Assembly: GCF_014323405.1 (NCBI RefSeq)
Contig: NZ_JACRWE010000003.1
Location: 186,001-250,000 of the forward strand
Length of the DNA: 64,000 nucleotides
Origin: Romboutsia faecis
GTDB taxonomy: Bacteria > Bacillota > Clostridia > Peptostreptococcales > Peptostreptococcaceae
Direction: 5' to 3'
Under the pieces are notes generated by a model, which worked only from the letters and a program-made list of their open reading frames with translations, did not search any database and had not been told where the DNA came from. Of the stretch, positions 17,943 to 25,846 are shown in pieces; the stretch's first letter is position 1; every line of letters starts with the position of its first letter. A program made the position numbers and the translations under genes.

Positions 17943-18002
17943 AGTATACTATATAATATTATTATATAAATAATATTGTTAATAGTAGTATACTAGTATA
18001 AA
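17943..18002 (+). promoter_or_regulatory. Candidate operator and promoter before the MATE gene
   Basis: Two copies of the palindromic octamer AGTATACT (17943-17950 and 17987-17994) flank AT-rich sequence; the second lies just before a TATAAA (17997-18002). They could be operator sites, but the surrounding composition makes chance matches possible. Confidence 0.25.
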
Positions 18003-18040
18003 ATAAATATGAATACGTTTACAATAAAGGGGAGGAAGAA

Positions 18041-19417
18041 ATGCAACTTATAGTTAAAGACAAAAACTTTTATAAAAAAATTCTTCAAATAGGCGTTCCA
18101 ATTTCGTTGCAAGGTCTAATTACATTTAGTGTTAATATGACAGATACAATGATGTTAGGATCTCTTGGAGAAGTAATTTTATCAGCTTCATCATTAGCTA
18201 ATCAATTTTGTTTAATTTTCTTAATTATTAATTATGGATTAGGTGGAGGCTCTGGAGTATTAACAGGTCAATTTTGGGGTCAAAAAGATACCGATTCCAT
18301 AAATAAAACATTATCAATACTTTTAAGGTTTAGTTTAATTTTTGCTGTACTATTAATGTTAGCTGCGCAAATTATGCCGGAAAAAATAATGGGTGTTTAC
18401 ACAACAGAAGCAGATGTTATAAAACAAGGAGCTATGTACTTAAAAATAATATCTTTATCGTTTATAATGCAAGGTATAGTAGCTACATCTACTATAGTTC
18501 TGAGAACGATAGGTACTGTTAATGTAGGTTTAATTGCTTCTGGGTGTTCTTTTTTAGTAAATATTATATTAAATTATATGCTTATATTTGGTAAATTTGG
18601 TGCACCAGAATTAGGTATACAAGGTGCTGCTATTGGAACTTTAGTAGCGAGAATTATAGAATTTACAATTATAGTATACCACTTACTAAAATCAGATAAA
18701 AAAATACAATTTAAATTAAAATATCTTTTTTCAACTGATCAAGTAATATTAAAAAAATACATAAAAATAGGTTTTCCAGTTTTAGTTAGTGATATTATAT
18801 TAGTTTTAGGAATGAATATGTTATCAGTAATTATGGGAAGAATGGGTTCTGAGATGGTAGCTGGTAATAGTATATCAAATATAGTCAATCAGTTTACAAT
18901 GATATTTTTGCAAGGAGTATCAAGTGCAAGTTCGGTGATAATTGGTAATACAATTGGAGAAGGAAATATAGAAAAAGCACAGGAAAGAGGAATAACCTTT
19001 TTAGTTTTATCCTTAATATTAGGTATAGTTTCAGCTATAATAATACTACTATCAAAAAATGTAATAGTAGATTTTTATAATGTAAGTGATTCAACAAAAC
19101 AAATTGCTTATGCTTTACTTAATTCAACAGCATTTATAGCAGTATTTTCATTTACTTCAGGAATACTTACAAAAGGTGTATTACGTGCAGGTGGGGATAC
19201 AAAGTTTTTAATGATTGCGGATGTATTATTTTTATGGGCAGCATCTATACCTTTAGGATATGTTGCTGGTATTGTTTTTAACTTGCCACCTGGGATAGTA
19301 TTTATAGCGCTTAAAATAGATGAAATAATAAAATCATTGTGGTGTATTAAAAGGCTATCAGGGAAAAAATGGATAAGAAGAATTAGCAATGAAGAACTTA
19401 AATTAGAAGCTGTTTAA
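18041..19417 (+). CDS. MATE-family efflux transporter
   Basis: A 458-residue, 12-helix multidrug and toxin extrusion protein, exporting cationic compounds in exchange for Na+ or H+. Two homologous halves begin with IGVPISLQGLITFSVNMTDTMMLG and IGFPVLVSDIILVLGMNMLS. The GGGSGVLTGQFWGQKD segment after helix 2 is typical of the NorM/DinF-like branch. A GGGGAGG ribosome binding site precedes the ATG. It follows the AraC gene by 109 bases. Export of a compound handled by the flavoenzyme cluster is possible but not shown. Confidence 0.9.
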   Translation: MQLIVKDKNFYKKILQIGVPISLQGLITFSVNMTDTMMLGSLGEVILSASSLANQFCLIFLIINYGLGGGSGVLTGQFWGQKDTDSINKTLSILLRFSLIFAVLLMLAAQIMPEKIMGVYTTEADVIKQGAMYLKIISLSFIMQGIVATSTIVLRTIGTVNVGLIASGCSFLVNIILNYMLIFGKFGAPELGIQGAAIGTLVARIIEFTIIVYHLLKSDKKIQFKLKYLFSTDQVILKKYIKIGFPVLVSDIILVLGMNMLSVIMGRMGSEMVAGNSISNIVNQFTMIFLQGVSSASSVIIGNTIGEGNIEKAQERGITFLVLSLILGIVSAIIILLSKNVIVDFYNVSDSTKQIAYALLNSTAFIAVFSFTSGILTKGVLRAGGDTKFLMIADVLFLWAASIPLGYVAGIVFNLPPGIVFIALKIDEIIKSLWCIKRLSGKKWIRRISNEELKLEAV

Positions 19418-19493
19418 AAATACTAAATTATGTTTAATGACTCCAATTTAGGGTATTAACTGGATAAGAACAATTACTTAGGAGGATCTAGAC

Positions 19494-19694
19494 ATGATAA
19501 ATTTAGTTAGAGCTTGTCCATATTGCTCAAATGTGGATATGGATAAATTAGAAGAAGTAGTAGGAAAAGAAAAGGTTCAAAGAGGTTGTATAGGACAATG
19601 TAGAGCCTATAAAAAAGAAGCTGTTGTAAAAGTTGATGGATTACTTACTATAAAGCAATCTCAAGAAGAGTTATTCGAAGAGTTAAGCAAGTAA
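19494..19694 (+). CDS. Small Cys-containing protein (DUF1450/YuzB-like)
   Basis: A 66-residue protein with Cys9-x2-Cys12 (ACPYCSN) and Cys32-x3-Cys36 (RGCIGQCRAYKKE), and a C-terminal VDGLLTIKQSQEELFEEL segment. The spacing resembles the small DUF1450 (YuzB-like) proteins, whose cysteines could bind a metal or act in redox. The function is unknown. It has a strong AGGAGG ribosome binding site and its own downstream terminator. Confidence 0.7.
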   Translation: MINLVRACPYCSNVDMDKLEEVVGKEKVQRGCIGQCRAYKKEAVVKVDGLLTIKQSQEELFEELSK

Positions 19695-19741
19695 TTATTA
19701 TATTAATTATAATATTATTTCAATAAATTAAAGCACAAAGA

Positions 19742-19788
19742 TAGGAGTATCATACAATGTTAATACATTGTAGATGCTCCTATTTTAT
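19742..19788 (+). terminator. Terminator after the small Cys protein
   Basis: ATAGGAGTATC...ACAATGT pairs with ACATTGT...GATGCTCCTAT, followed by a T-rich tail on the plus strand. It also separates the convergent methyltransferase gene. Confidence 0.75.
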
Positions 19789-19791
19789 ATT

Positions 19792-20403
19792 TTAGCAATA
19801 AGAAAGTTTATATACTAAAAATCTTTCATTGTTGTCTTTATCATATAAATCATCTAAAATTATTTCATTTTTAATAACAAAAGGTGTATTATTTTCTAAG
19901 TAATAAATATAATCACTAGATGGATAATATAAAATAAGTTCTACAGGTCTCATGTTTACTTCCAATGAATCTAGTATATTATCTATAACCTTAATAAAAA
20001 TTTGCAGAGAAAAAGGATTAAAGAAGTAAAATTTATTATCATTTAAGCTAATTTTATAATTCTCAGCAAATGTATTTTCAAATTTAATCTTATCTTTAAG
20101 CTTCTTATTTTTAATTAAATATGAAGATTTATTATCTAAGCAAGTTTTATAAAAGTCATTATTCATTTCAATTCCTAAGCAGCTCGCATTAAAGTAGTAA
20201 TTTATATAAAAGATAAGCCTACCTTTACCACACCCAAAATCAACTATATAATCATCTTCATTTACCTTATAATTTTCAAATAAAGTATTAAGGGCTGAAT
20301 AAGATGTTGCCTGATAAGGATGATAGTGACTAAACTTATCTTTCCAGTTTTCTTCTCCAAAAGTATTTATATTTAATAAATTTTCAAAATTAATATCTTC
20401 CAT
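19792..20403 (-). CDS. SAM-dependent methyltransferase
   Basis: A 203-residue class I methyltransferase. The SAM-binding motif I is YIVDFGCGKGRLIFYINYYF (about residues 51-70), with the acidic motif II residue in CLGIEMNNDF. A later FFNPFS segment (motif IV position) has the look of small-molecule or protein methyltransferases. The substrate is unknown. I chose the ATG at 20403 (MEDINFENL), preceded by GAAAGGAAAG; an in-frame TTG at 20418 lies inside that ribosome binding site. It is a single gene, convergent with the small Cys protein. Confidence 0.8.
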   Translation of the reverse strand: MEDINFENLLNINTFGEENWKDKFSHYHPYQATSYSALNTLFENYKVNEDDYIVDFGCGKGRLIFYINYYFNASCLGIEMNNDFYKTCLDNKSSYLIKNKKLKDKIKFENTFAENYKISLNDNKFYFFNPFSLQIFIKVIDNILDSLEVNMRPVELILYYPSSDYIYYLENNTPFVIKNEIILDDLYDKDNNERFLVYKLSYC

Positions 20404-20593
20404 GTACTTTCCTTTCAAGTTTTAAATAAAGTTTATATTATTATATAATTTTAATACCTTAAATAAAATCAATCAAGGAGTAAAAAAATATTTAAAAATT
20501 AAGAAAATAGTCTGTAAGAATACAAACATTATGATACTATATATAAATATAAGTATATTGCACTTTGTATTTTAATTAAACAGGGGGTAGGGT

Positions 20594-21349
20594 ATGAAGA
20601 AAGAGTATTTTAAGGAGTTTAGTCATAGCTTGAATAGAGACATGGAATTTAATGTATACGGGCATTCTGGTAAACCAATTTTAGTTTTCCCAGCTCAAAA
20701 TGGTAGATATTACGATTTTGAAGGATTTAATATGCTAGATAATGTCCATGACTTAATAGAAAGTGGGAAGATACAGTTATTTTGCTGCGATAGTATAGAC
20801 TCCCAAACTTGGTCAGCTGAAGGGGAAGACTGCCATAAACGTATATTAAGACATGAACAGTGGTTTAACTATGTTGTAAATGAATTAGTACCTAGAATAT
20901 TACAAATAAATTATGAGAGTAATAAAGGTATTCCTTCAGATGGTATAATAACGATGGGATGTTCTATGGGGGGAGCACATGCTGTTAATTTTATGTTTAG
21001 GAGACCGGATATATTTAGAGGAACAATTTCATTAAGTGGTTATTTTGATTCAGATATATTCTTTGGTGATTATTGCGATGAATTAGTTTATAAAAATGCA
21101 CCAATAAAATATATCGAAGGTATGAATTATGACCATCCATATGTAGAAATGTATAGAAAGAATAAAATAATAATTTGTTGTGGCCAAGGTGCATGGGAAG
21201 GTGAAATGCTAAGAAGTATTTATAGGATTAAGGAGCTATTAGAATATAAGGATATACCAGCTATGATAGACATATGGGGATATGATGTTAATCATGATTG
21301 GGACTGGTGGAAAGTTCAATTTTCATATTTTATAAGAAAGATAGTTTAA
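20594..21349 (+). CDS. Esterase D-like alpha/beta hydrolase paired with an ATP-grasp ligase
   Basis: A 251-residue putative esterase (PF00756-like fold). The nucleophile elbow is TMGCSMGGAHA (Ser124 in GCSMGG), and the N-terminal FPAQNGRYYDFEG loop is typical of this subgroup. The C-terminal GYDVNHDWDWWKVQ provides the likely catalytic histidine. There is no signal peptide. The next gene, an ATP-grasp ligase, starts 12 bases downstream with its own GGGGGAT ribosome binding site, so the two form an operon. The pair suggests a ligase making, and an esterase or amidase trimming, a carboxyl-linked conjugate. The product is unknown. Confidence 0.82.
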   Translation: MKKEYFKEFSHSLNRDMEFNVYGHSGKPILVFPAQNGRYYDFEGFNMLDNVHDLIESGKIQLFCCDSIDSQTWSAEGEDCHKRILRHEQWFNYVVNELVPRILQINYESNKGIPSDGIITMGCSMGGAHAVNFMFRRPDIFRGTISLSGYFDSDIFFGDYCDELVYKNAPIKYIEGMNYDHPYVEMYRKNKIIICCGQGAWEGEMLRSIYRIKELLEYKDIPAMIDIWGYDVNHDWDWWKVQFSYFIRKIV

Positions 21350-21361
21350 GGGGGATTTTTT

Positions 21362-22570
21362 ATGAATGTTATTTTTATATCTCCTCATTTTCCATTGTAC
21401 TTTTATGAGTTTTGTAAGAGATTAAAGGAAAGAGGTGTAAATGTTTTAGGGATAGGAGATGCTAGTTATGACTGCTTATCCTCAGAAACAATTAATTCTT
21501 TAACTGAATATTATAGAGTAAATAGCTTAGAAGATTTTAATGAAGTAAGCCAAGCTTGTGAATTCTTTTCTAATAAATATGGCAGGATTGACTGGATAGA
21601 ATCACAAAATGAGTACTGGTTAGAGACAGAAGCAGCACTTAGAAGTAAGTTTGATGTAAACACAGGAACAAAGATTGAAAATATGGCTCATATGAAATAT
21701 AAGTCACTTATGAAAGAAGTATATAAATCATGTGGAATACCTGTTGCTAGATATGATTTTATTAATGATTATCATTCTGCAATAAGTTTTGCTAATAAAG
21801 TTGGGTATCCTGTAGTAGTTAAACCAGATAATGGAGTTGGTGCATCTAATACATATAAGCTTAGAAATGATGATGAATTGGCATTTTTCTTCTCTACAAA
21901 AGATAACAATATTAATTATATAATAGAAGAGTATATTGACGGACATGTTGAAACATTTGATGGAATAACAGATTCCAATAAGAATGTATTAATTTCTTCT
22001 AGTCATGTTATGTTACATTCTATAATGGATACAGTAAATGAAGAAAGTGATACAGCTTTTTATTCACAAGATTTATCAGGAATGGACATTGAGTGGATAG
22101 GAAAAGAAGTAGTAAAAGCTTTTGATACAAGAAGCAGATTTTTTCACTTTGAATTTTTTAGACTGGACAAAGATAAGGATGGTTTAGGTAAAAAAGGAGA
22201 TTTAGTAGGTCTAGAAGTGAATATGAGAGCACCAGGAGCATATATACCAGATATGATAAACTATGCATATGACGTAGATACTTATAGTATGTGGGCTGAT
22301 GTATTAATTTATGATAAAGTCTTTGTTGATATAAATAGAAAGTGCTTGGTTGGATATGCAAGCAGAAGGGATGGTATAAATTATACACATTCCTTAGAAG
22401 ATATACAAAATGAATATGGAAGTAAAATCGTTCTACAAGTAGAAGTTCCAGAAGTTTTGTCAGCGGCTATGGGGAATTATGTATTTTTATTTAAGGCGAT
22501 GTCTAAAGAAGAAATAATGGATATTACACGTTTTATTATAAGACGTAATGGAAGTGGGAATTGGTTATAA
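21362..22570 (+). CDS. ATP-grasp carboxylate-amine ligase-like enzyme
   Basis: A 402-residue ATP-grasp protein. An N-terminal Rossmann-like preATP-grasp domain (1-110, MNVIFISPHFP) precedes the ATP-grasp fold. The latter has GYPVVVKPDNGVGASNTYKL (nucleotide lysine and glycine loop), YIIEEYIDGHVETFDG, and the metal-binding LVGLEVNMRAPGAYIPDM near residues 280-297. Such enzymes activate a carboxylate as an acyl phosphate and join it to an amine, as in carboxylase, D-Ala-D-Ala or peptide ligases. It is co-transcribed with the upstream esterase. A terminator at 22667-22700 ends the unit. Confidence 0.85.
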   Translation: MNVIFISPHFPLYFYEFCKRLKERGVNVLGIGDASYDCLSSETINSLTEYYRVNSLEDFNEVSQACEFFSNKYGRIDWIESQNEYWLETEAALRSKFDVNTGTKIENMAHMKYKSLMKEVYKSCGIPVARYDFINDYHSAISFANKVGYPVVVKPDNGVGASNTYKLRNDDELAFFFSTKDNNINYIIEEYIDGHVETFDGITDSNKNVLISSSHVMLHSIMDTVNEESDTAFYSQDLSGMDIEWIGKEVVKAFDTRSRFFHFEFFRLDKDKDGLGKKGDLVGLEVNMRAPGAYIPDMINYAYDVDTYSMWADVLIYDKVFVDINRKCLVGYASRRDGINYTHSLEDIQNEYGSKIVLQVEVPEVLSAAMGNYVFLFKAMSKEEIMDITRFIIRRNGSGNWL

Positions 22571-22666
22571 AGTAAAAAATAAGCACACAACTAATTTATA
22601 TTGAATAGAATATTAAAAAGTACATGCATTTCTTTGAAATGAAGTAGTTTAAAATATTTATACAAG

Positions 22667-22700
22667 AGCTAGTAATCTACTTTGATTTACTAGCTTTTTT
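22667..22700 (+). terminator. Terminator of the esterase/ATP-grasp operon
   Basis: AGCTAGTAA (22667-22675) pairs with TTACTAGCT (22687-22695), followed by six Ts. The tail runs directly into the ribosome binding site of the next gene. Confidence 0.8.
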
Positions 22701-22713
22701 AGGAGATGATTAA

Positions 22714-23334
22714 GTGAATAATTATCGTATTGCATATAATCAAGGATGGAAAGTGTTAAAAGACAGAAACTTCAATCGTGTTTCAAAAATAAGAGATGTA
22801 AAATATAGAGAAGATGTGAATATCTTTGAAATAGATATACTTGGAGATCATTATATATTAGACTGTGATAGCGAGAAAATTTATAACACAGAAACTTTAG
22901 AAGATATGGACATATCTTTAGCTATAACACTTCTAAATTATTTAGGTTTTTCAGATGATGATACAAAGATAGAAAATAAGTGGGTTAGTTTGAAAGAAAT
23001 CCCAAATGGAGGGAATTTATATTACCCCGCATTTTACAAAAGTTCTATAGAGCCATTAATTAAGGAATTTGGATATAGCAGTGATATATTTTTGATAATA
23101 GCATTAGGTCTAGGTGGAGCTGAGTACAAATTTGGTGATGTTAGTGCGGTATTTAATATATTTCCAAGAGTTCCTATATGTGTGGTAATATGGGAAGGAG
23201 ATGATGAAATATCTGCAAACGCTACAGTTCTATTTGATAGTTCAATACAAAAAATAATGCATATAGAAAGTAGTATAGGAATTGGAATGTTCATAACAAA
23301 GCAACTAAAGGATTTAACAATATATTTAAAATAA
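22714..23334 (+). CDS. DUF3786 domain protein
   Basis: A 206-residue protein resembling DUF3786, a family of unknown function common in anaerobic Firmicutes and often near corrinoid or metal-enzyme genes. Typical segments are ISLAITLLNYLGF, GGAEYKFGDVSAVFNIFPRVP and VVIWEGDDEISANATVLFDSS. No cysteine motif, signal peptide or membrane helix is seen. The GTG at 22714 is the only start with a ribosome binding site (AGGAG, 8 bases away). It lies directly after the terminator of the ATP-grasp operon; some read-through is possible. Confidence 0.75.
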   Translation: MNNYRIAYNQGWKVLKDRNFNRVSKIRDVKYREDVNIFEIDILGDHYILDCDSEKIYNTETLEDMDISLAITLLNYLGFSDDDTKIENKWVSLKEIPNGGNLYYPAFYKSSIEPLIKEFGYSSDIFLIIALGLGGAEYKFGDVSAVFNIFPRVPICVVIWEGDDEISANATVLFDSSIQKIMHIESSIGIGMFITKQLKDLTIYLK

Positions 23335-23384
23335 ATATAATAAATTAACATTAATAACTTGATTATTACTTGATTTCCTCTCTT

Positions 23385-23454
23385 TTAACATAGATTTAAC
23401 TTTTGTTTAACTTTAAGTTAACGAAATGTAAAATAACTTAACATTGTCTTAACA
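23385..23454 (+). promoter_or_regulatory. Array of PhoP-type boxes before the Na/phosphate transporter
   Basis: TTAAC repeats on the plus strand start at 23385, 23396, 23407 and 23418, exactly 11 bases apart, and again at 23438 and 23449 (11 apart). This is the spacing of PhoP direct repeats (TTAACA-like, every 11 bp) at Pho regulon promoters. A likely -10 (TAAAAT, 23475-23480) lies just downstream, so bound PhoP would overlap the -35 region and activate under phosphate starvation. Confidence 0.75.
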
Positions 23455-23555
23455 ACAAATGTTAAATTTCTTGATAAAATAAAAGTGTATTAATCAGCAA
23501 ATAAAAAATACATACAAAAGTGATTGTAGCAATTGATTTTTAGGAGGAAAAAGTA

Positions 23556-25193
23556 GTGGAAATCATAATTAATTTAATGGGAGGACTTGGTCTTTTCTTA
23601 TACGGTATGAACCTTATGGGAGACGGTCTTCAAAAATCAGCAGGAGCAAAACTAAAAAGAATTATAGAACTTTTAACTAGTAATGTAATAATGGGTGTTA
23701 TAGTAGGAGCACTAGTTACAGCAATAATACAAAGTAGTTCAGCAACTACAGTTATGGTTGTAGGATTTGTTAATGCAGGTATAATGACATTACCTCAAGC
23801 AATAGGTGTAATAATGGGTGCTAATATAGGTACAACTATAACAGCACAAATCGTATCACTTGATTTAGTAGGTATGGCACCAATGGCATTAGGAATAGGT
23901 ATAGTACTTTACTTATTTGCTAAAAATTCAAAGACAAAGCATATAGCAGAGATTCTTATAGGATTTGGTATATTATTTACAGGTATGGACTTTATGAAGG
24001 CAGCTGTTAAGCCTTTGGCAGAATATAAAGGATTCACAGATGCATTAGTTGCATTTGGACATCAACCAATATTAGGTATATTATTAGGATTTGGTATAAC
24101 AGCAATAGTTCAAAGTTCAAGTGCTTCAATGGGTATGTTACTAGCACTTGCATCACAAGGATTAATACCTTTATCATCAGCATTACCAATACTTTATGGT
24201 GAAAATATAGGTACTTGTGTAACTTCTTTAATATCAAGTATTGGTGCAAGTAAAAATGCAAGAAGAGCAGCAACTATGCACTTAGTATTTAATATAATAG
24301 GAACATTAGTGTTCATGTTTATACTTACAAAACCAATAACAATGTTAGTTACTCATTTAGACCCAAATGACGTAAGTAGACAAATTGCTAATTCACATAC
24401 ATTATTTAATATAATAAACGTAATATTATTACTTCCATTCTCTAAACTTATAGTAAAACTTACTATGAAGTTAGTTCCAGAGGGAGAAGATGAAGCGGAA
24501 GATGCTAAAGTTGTTAGATTCATTGATGAAAGAATGATAACAACTCCATCAATAGCTTTATCTAATACATCTAAAGAAACTTTAAGAATGGGTAATAAGG
24601 CTAAGTCGTCTTTAGAAAATGCTATGAATGGATTATTAGAAAAATCTGAAGCAAAAGTAAAATATGTTTTCGAAGAAGAAGCTAAAATAAATGAATTACA
24701 AAAAACAATATTAGACTATTTATTAAAATTATCTAAAACATCTTTAAATCATGATTGCATAGAAGGAATAGATAAATTATTCAATACTATTAATGATATA
24801 GAAAGAGTTGGTGATCATGCTGAGAATATAGCTGAATTAGCTGAAAGTATGATAAACAATGACTTAAATATGTCTGATAAAGGTAAAGATGAATTAATAG
24901 AAATGTTCAATAAAGTTGTAGAGACTTATACATGTGCATTAGAAGCCTTAGAAAAAGCTGATGTAAACTTAGCTTGTAAAGTTATAAAAATGGAAGAACA
25001 AGTTGACGCTATGGAAGTATCTTATCGTAGAAGTCATATGAATAGATTAAATGAAGGTGTATGTAGTATAGATTCAGGTGTTATATACTTAGATATAATA
25101 AGTAATTTAGAAAGAGTATCTGATCACTCTGTAAATATAGCTACACAAGTTATAACTTCAAACCAAGCTGTAAACGAATCAGTTAGTGTATAA
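23556..25193 (+). CDS. Na+/phosphate cotransporter family protein with PhoU-like domain
   Basis: A 545-residue member of the NptA/YjbB family (Na/Pi-II). Residues 1-310 hold two inverted membrane repeats, each with a QSSSATT/QSSSAS motif (IIQSSSATTVMVVGF and IVQSSSASMGMLLAL) and a GxNIGT motif (GANIGTTITAQ and GENIGTCVTSL), the phosphate and sodium site. Residues about 345-540 form a PhoU-like helical domain with the NDIERVGDHAENIAELAE and ISNLERVSDHSVNIATQ repeats. Members can import or export phosphate. The GTG start at 23556 follows AGGAGGAAAAA. The PhoP-box array upstream favours uptake during starvation. A terminator follows the stop. Confidence 0.92.
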   Translation: MEIIINLMGGLGLFLYGMNLMGDGLQKSAGAKLKRIIELLTSNVIMGVIVGALVTAIIQSSSATTVMVVGFVNAGIMTLPQAIGVIMGANIGTTITAQIVSLDLVGMAPMALGIGIVLYLFAKNSKTKHIAEILIGFGILFTGMDFMKAAVKPLAEYKGFTDALVAFGHQPILGILLGFGITAIVQSSSASMGMLLALASQGLIPLSSALPILYGENIGTCVTSLISSIGASKNARRAATMHLVFNIIGTLVFMFILTKPITMLVTHLDPNDVSRQIANSHTLFNIINVILLLPFSKLIVKLTMKLVPEGEDEAEDAKVVRFIDERMITTPSIALSNTSKETLRMGNKAKSSLENAMNGLLEKSEAKVKYVFEEEAKINELQKTILDYLLKLSKTSLNHDCIEGIDKLFNTINDIERVGDHAENIAELAESMINNDLNMSDKGKDELIEMFNKVVETYTCALEALEKADVNLACKVIKMEEQVDAMEVSYRRSHMNRLNEGVCSIDSGVIYLDIISNLERVSDHSVNIATQVITSNQAVNESVSV

Positions 25194-25197
25194 TAAG

Positions 25198-25229
25198 AAA
25201 AAGAGTATCGTAATGATACTCTTTTTTAT
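25198..25229 (+). terminator. Terminator of the phosphate transporter gene
   Basis: AAGAGTATC pairs with GATACTCTT around a five-base loop, then six Ts. Confidence 0.8.
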
Positions 25230-25374
25230 TGTTACAATTACTAAATTTGAAATGATTCACCAGTACAGTAGATCAATATAATCGGATTTTATGTATTTTT
25301 TAGTATAATTGTATATAATGTTAATTATGATAAACAGAACTTTAAGTAAAGTTTTATACAAGGAGATCTAGTGA

Positions 25375-25845
25375 ATGAAATACTTATATTTTTATGATAC
25401 AAAAATTGGAAAAATTGGAATAGCAGAAGATGATGGTTATATAATTAAAATATATTTTGAAAATGGAAAAATAAAAAAAGAAGATTATGAGATATTTGAA
25501 AGTGAAATTATAAAAGAAGCAAGTAGTCAATTAAATCAATATTTAAATGGAAACAGAAAAGATTTTAATTTACCATTAAAACTTATAGGAACTGAGTTTA
25601 AAAAAAATGTTTGGAATAGCCTTAAAAACATACCTTATGGTCATACAAGTTCATACAAGGAAGTTGCAATTAGTATTAATAATCCGAAAGCATGTAGAGC
25701 TGTTGGAATGGCAAATAATACAAATCCTATACCTATTATTATTCCTTGTCATCGTGTAATAGGTAGCAATAATAAACTTGTAGGATATGCAGGTGGATTA
25801 GAAGTAAAAGAATTTTTACTAAATTTAGAAAAAGAAAACTTATAA
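25375..25845 (+). CDS. ogt: Methylated-DNA-[protein]-cysteine S-methyltransferase
   Basis: A 156-residue suicide repair protein that transfers alkyl groups from O6-alkylguanine to its own cysteine. The acceptor is Cys125 in IPCHRVIGSNN. The helix-turn-helix RAVGMANNTNPIPI and the N-terminal RNase-H-like domain are both present. Length is normal for Ogt. It is followed after one base by the ATG of the nuclease-helicase gene, so the two are co-transcribed and probably translationally coupled, making a small DNA repair operon. Confidence 0.93.
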   Translation: MKYLYFYDTKIGKIGIAEDDGYIIKIYFENGKIKKEDYEIFESEIIKEASSQLNQYLNGNRKDFNLPLKLIGTEFKKNVWNSLKNIPYGHTSSYKEVAISINNPKACRAVGMANNTNPIPIIIPCHRVIGSNNKLVGYAGGLEVKEFLLNLEKENL

Positions 25846-25846
25846 T

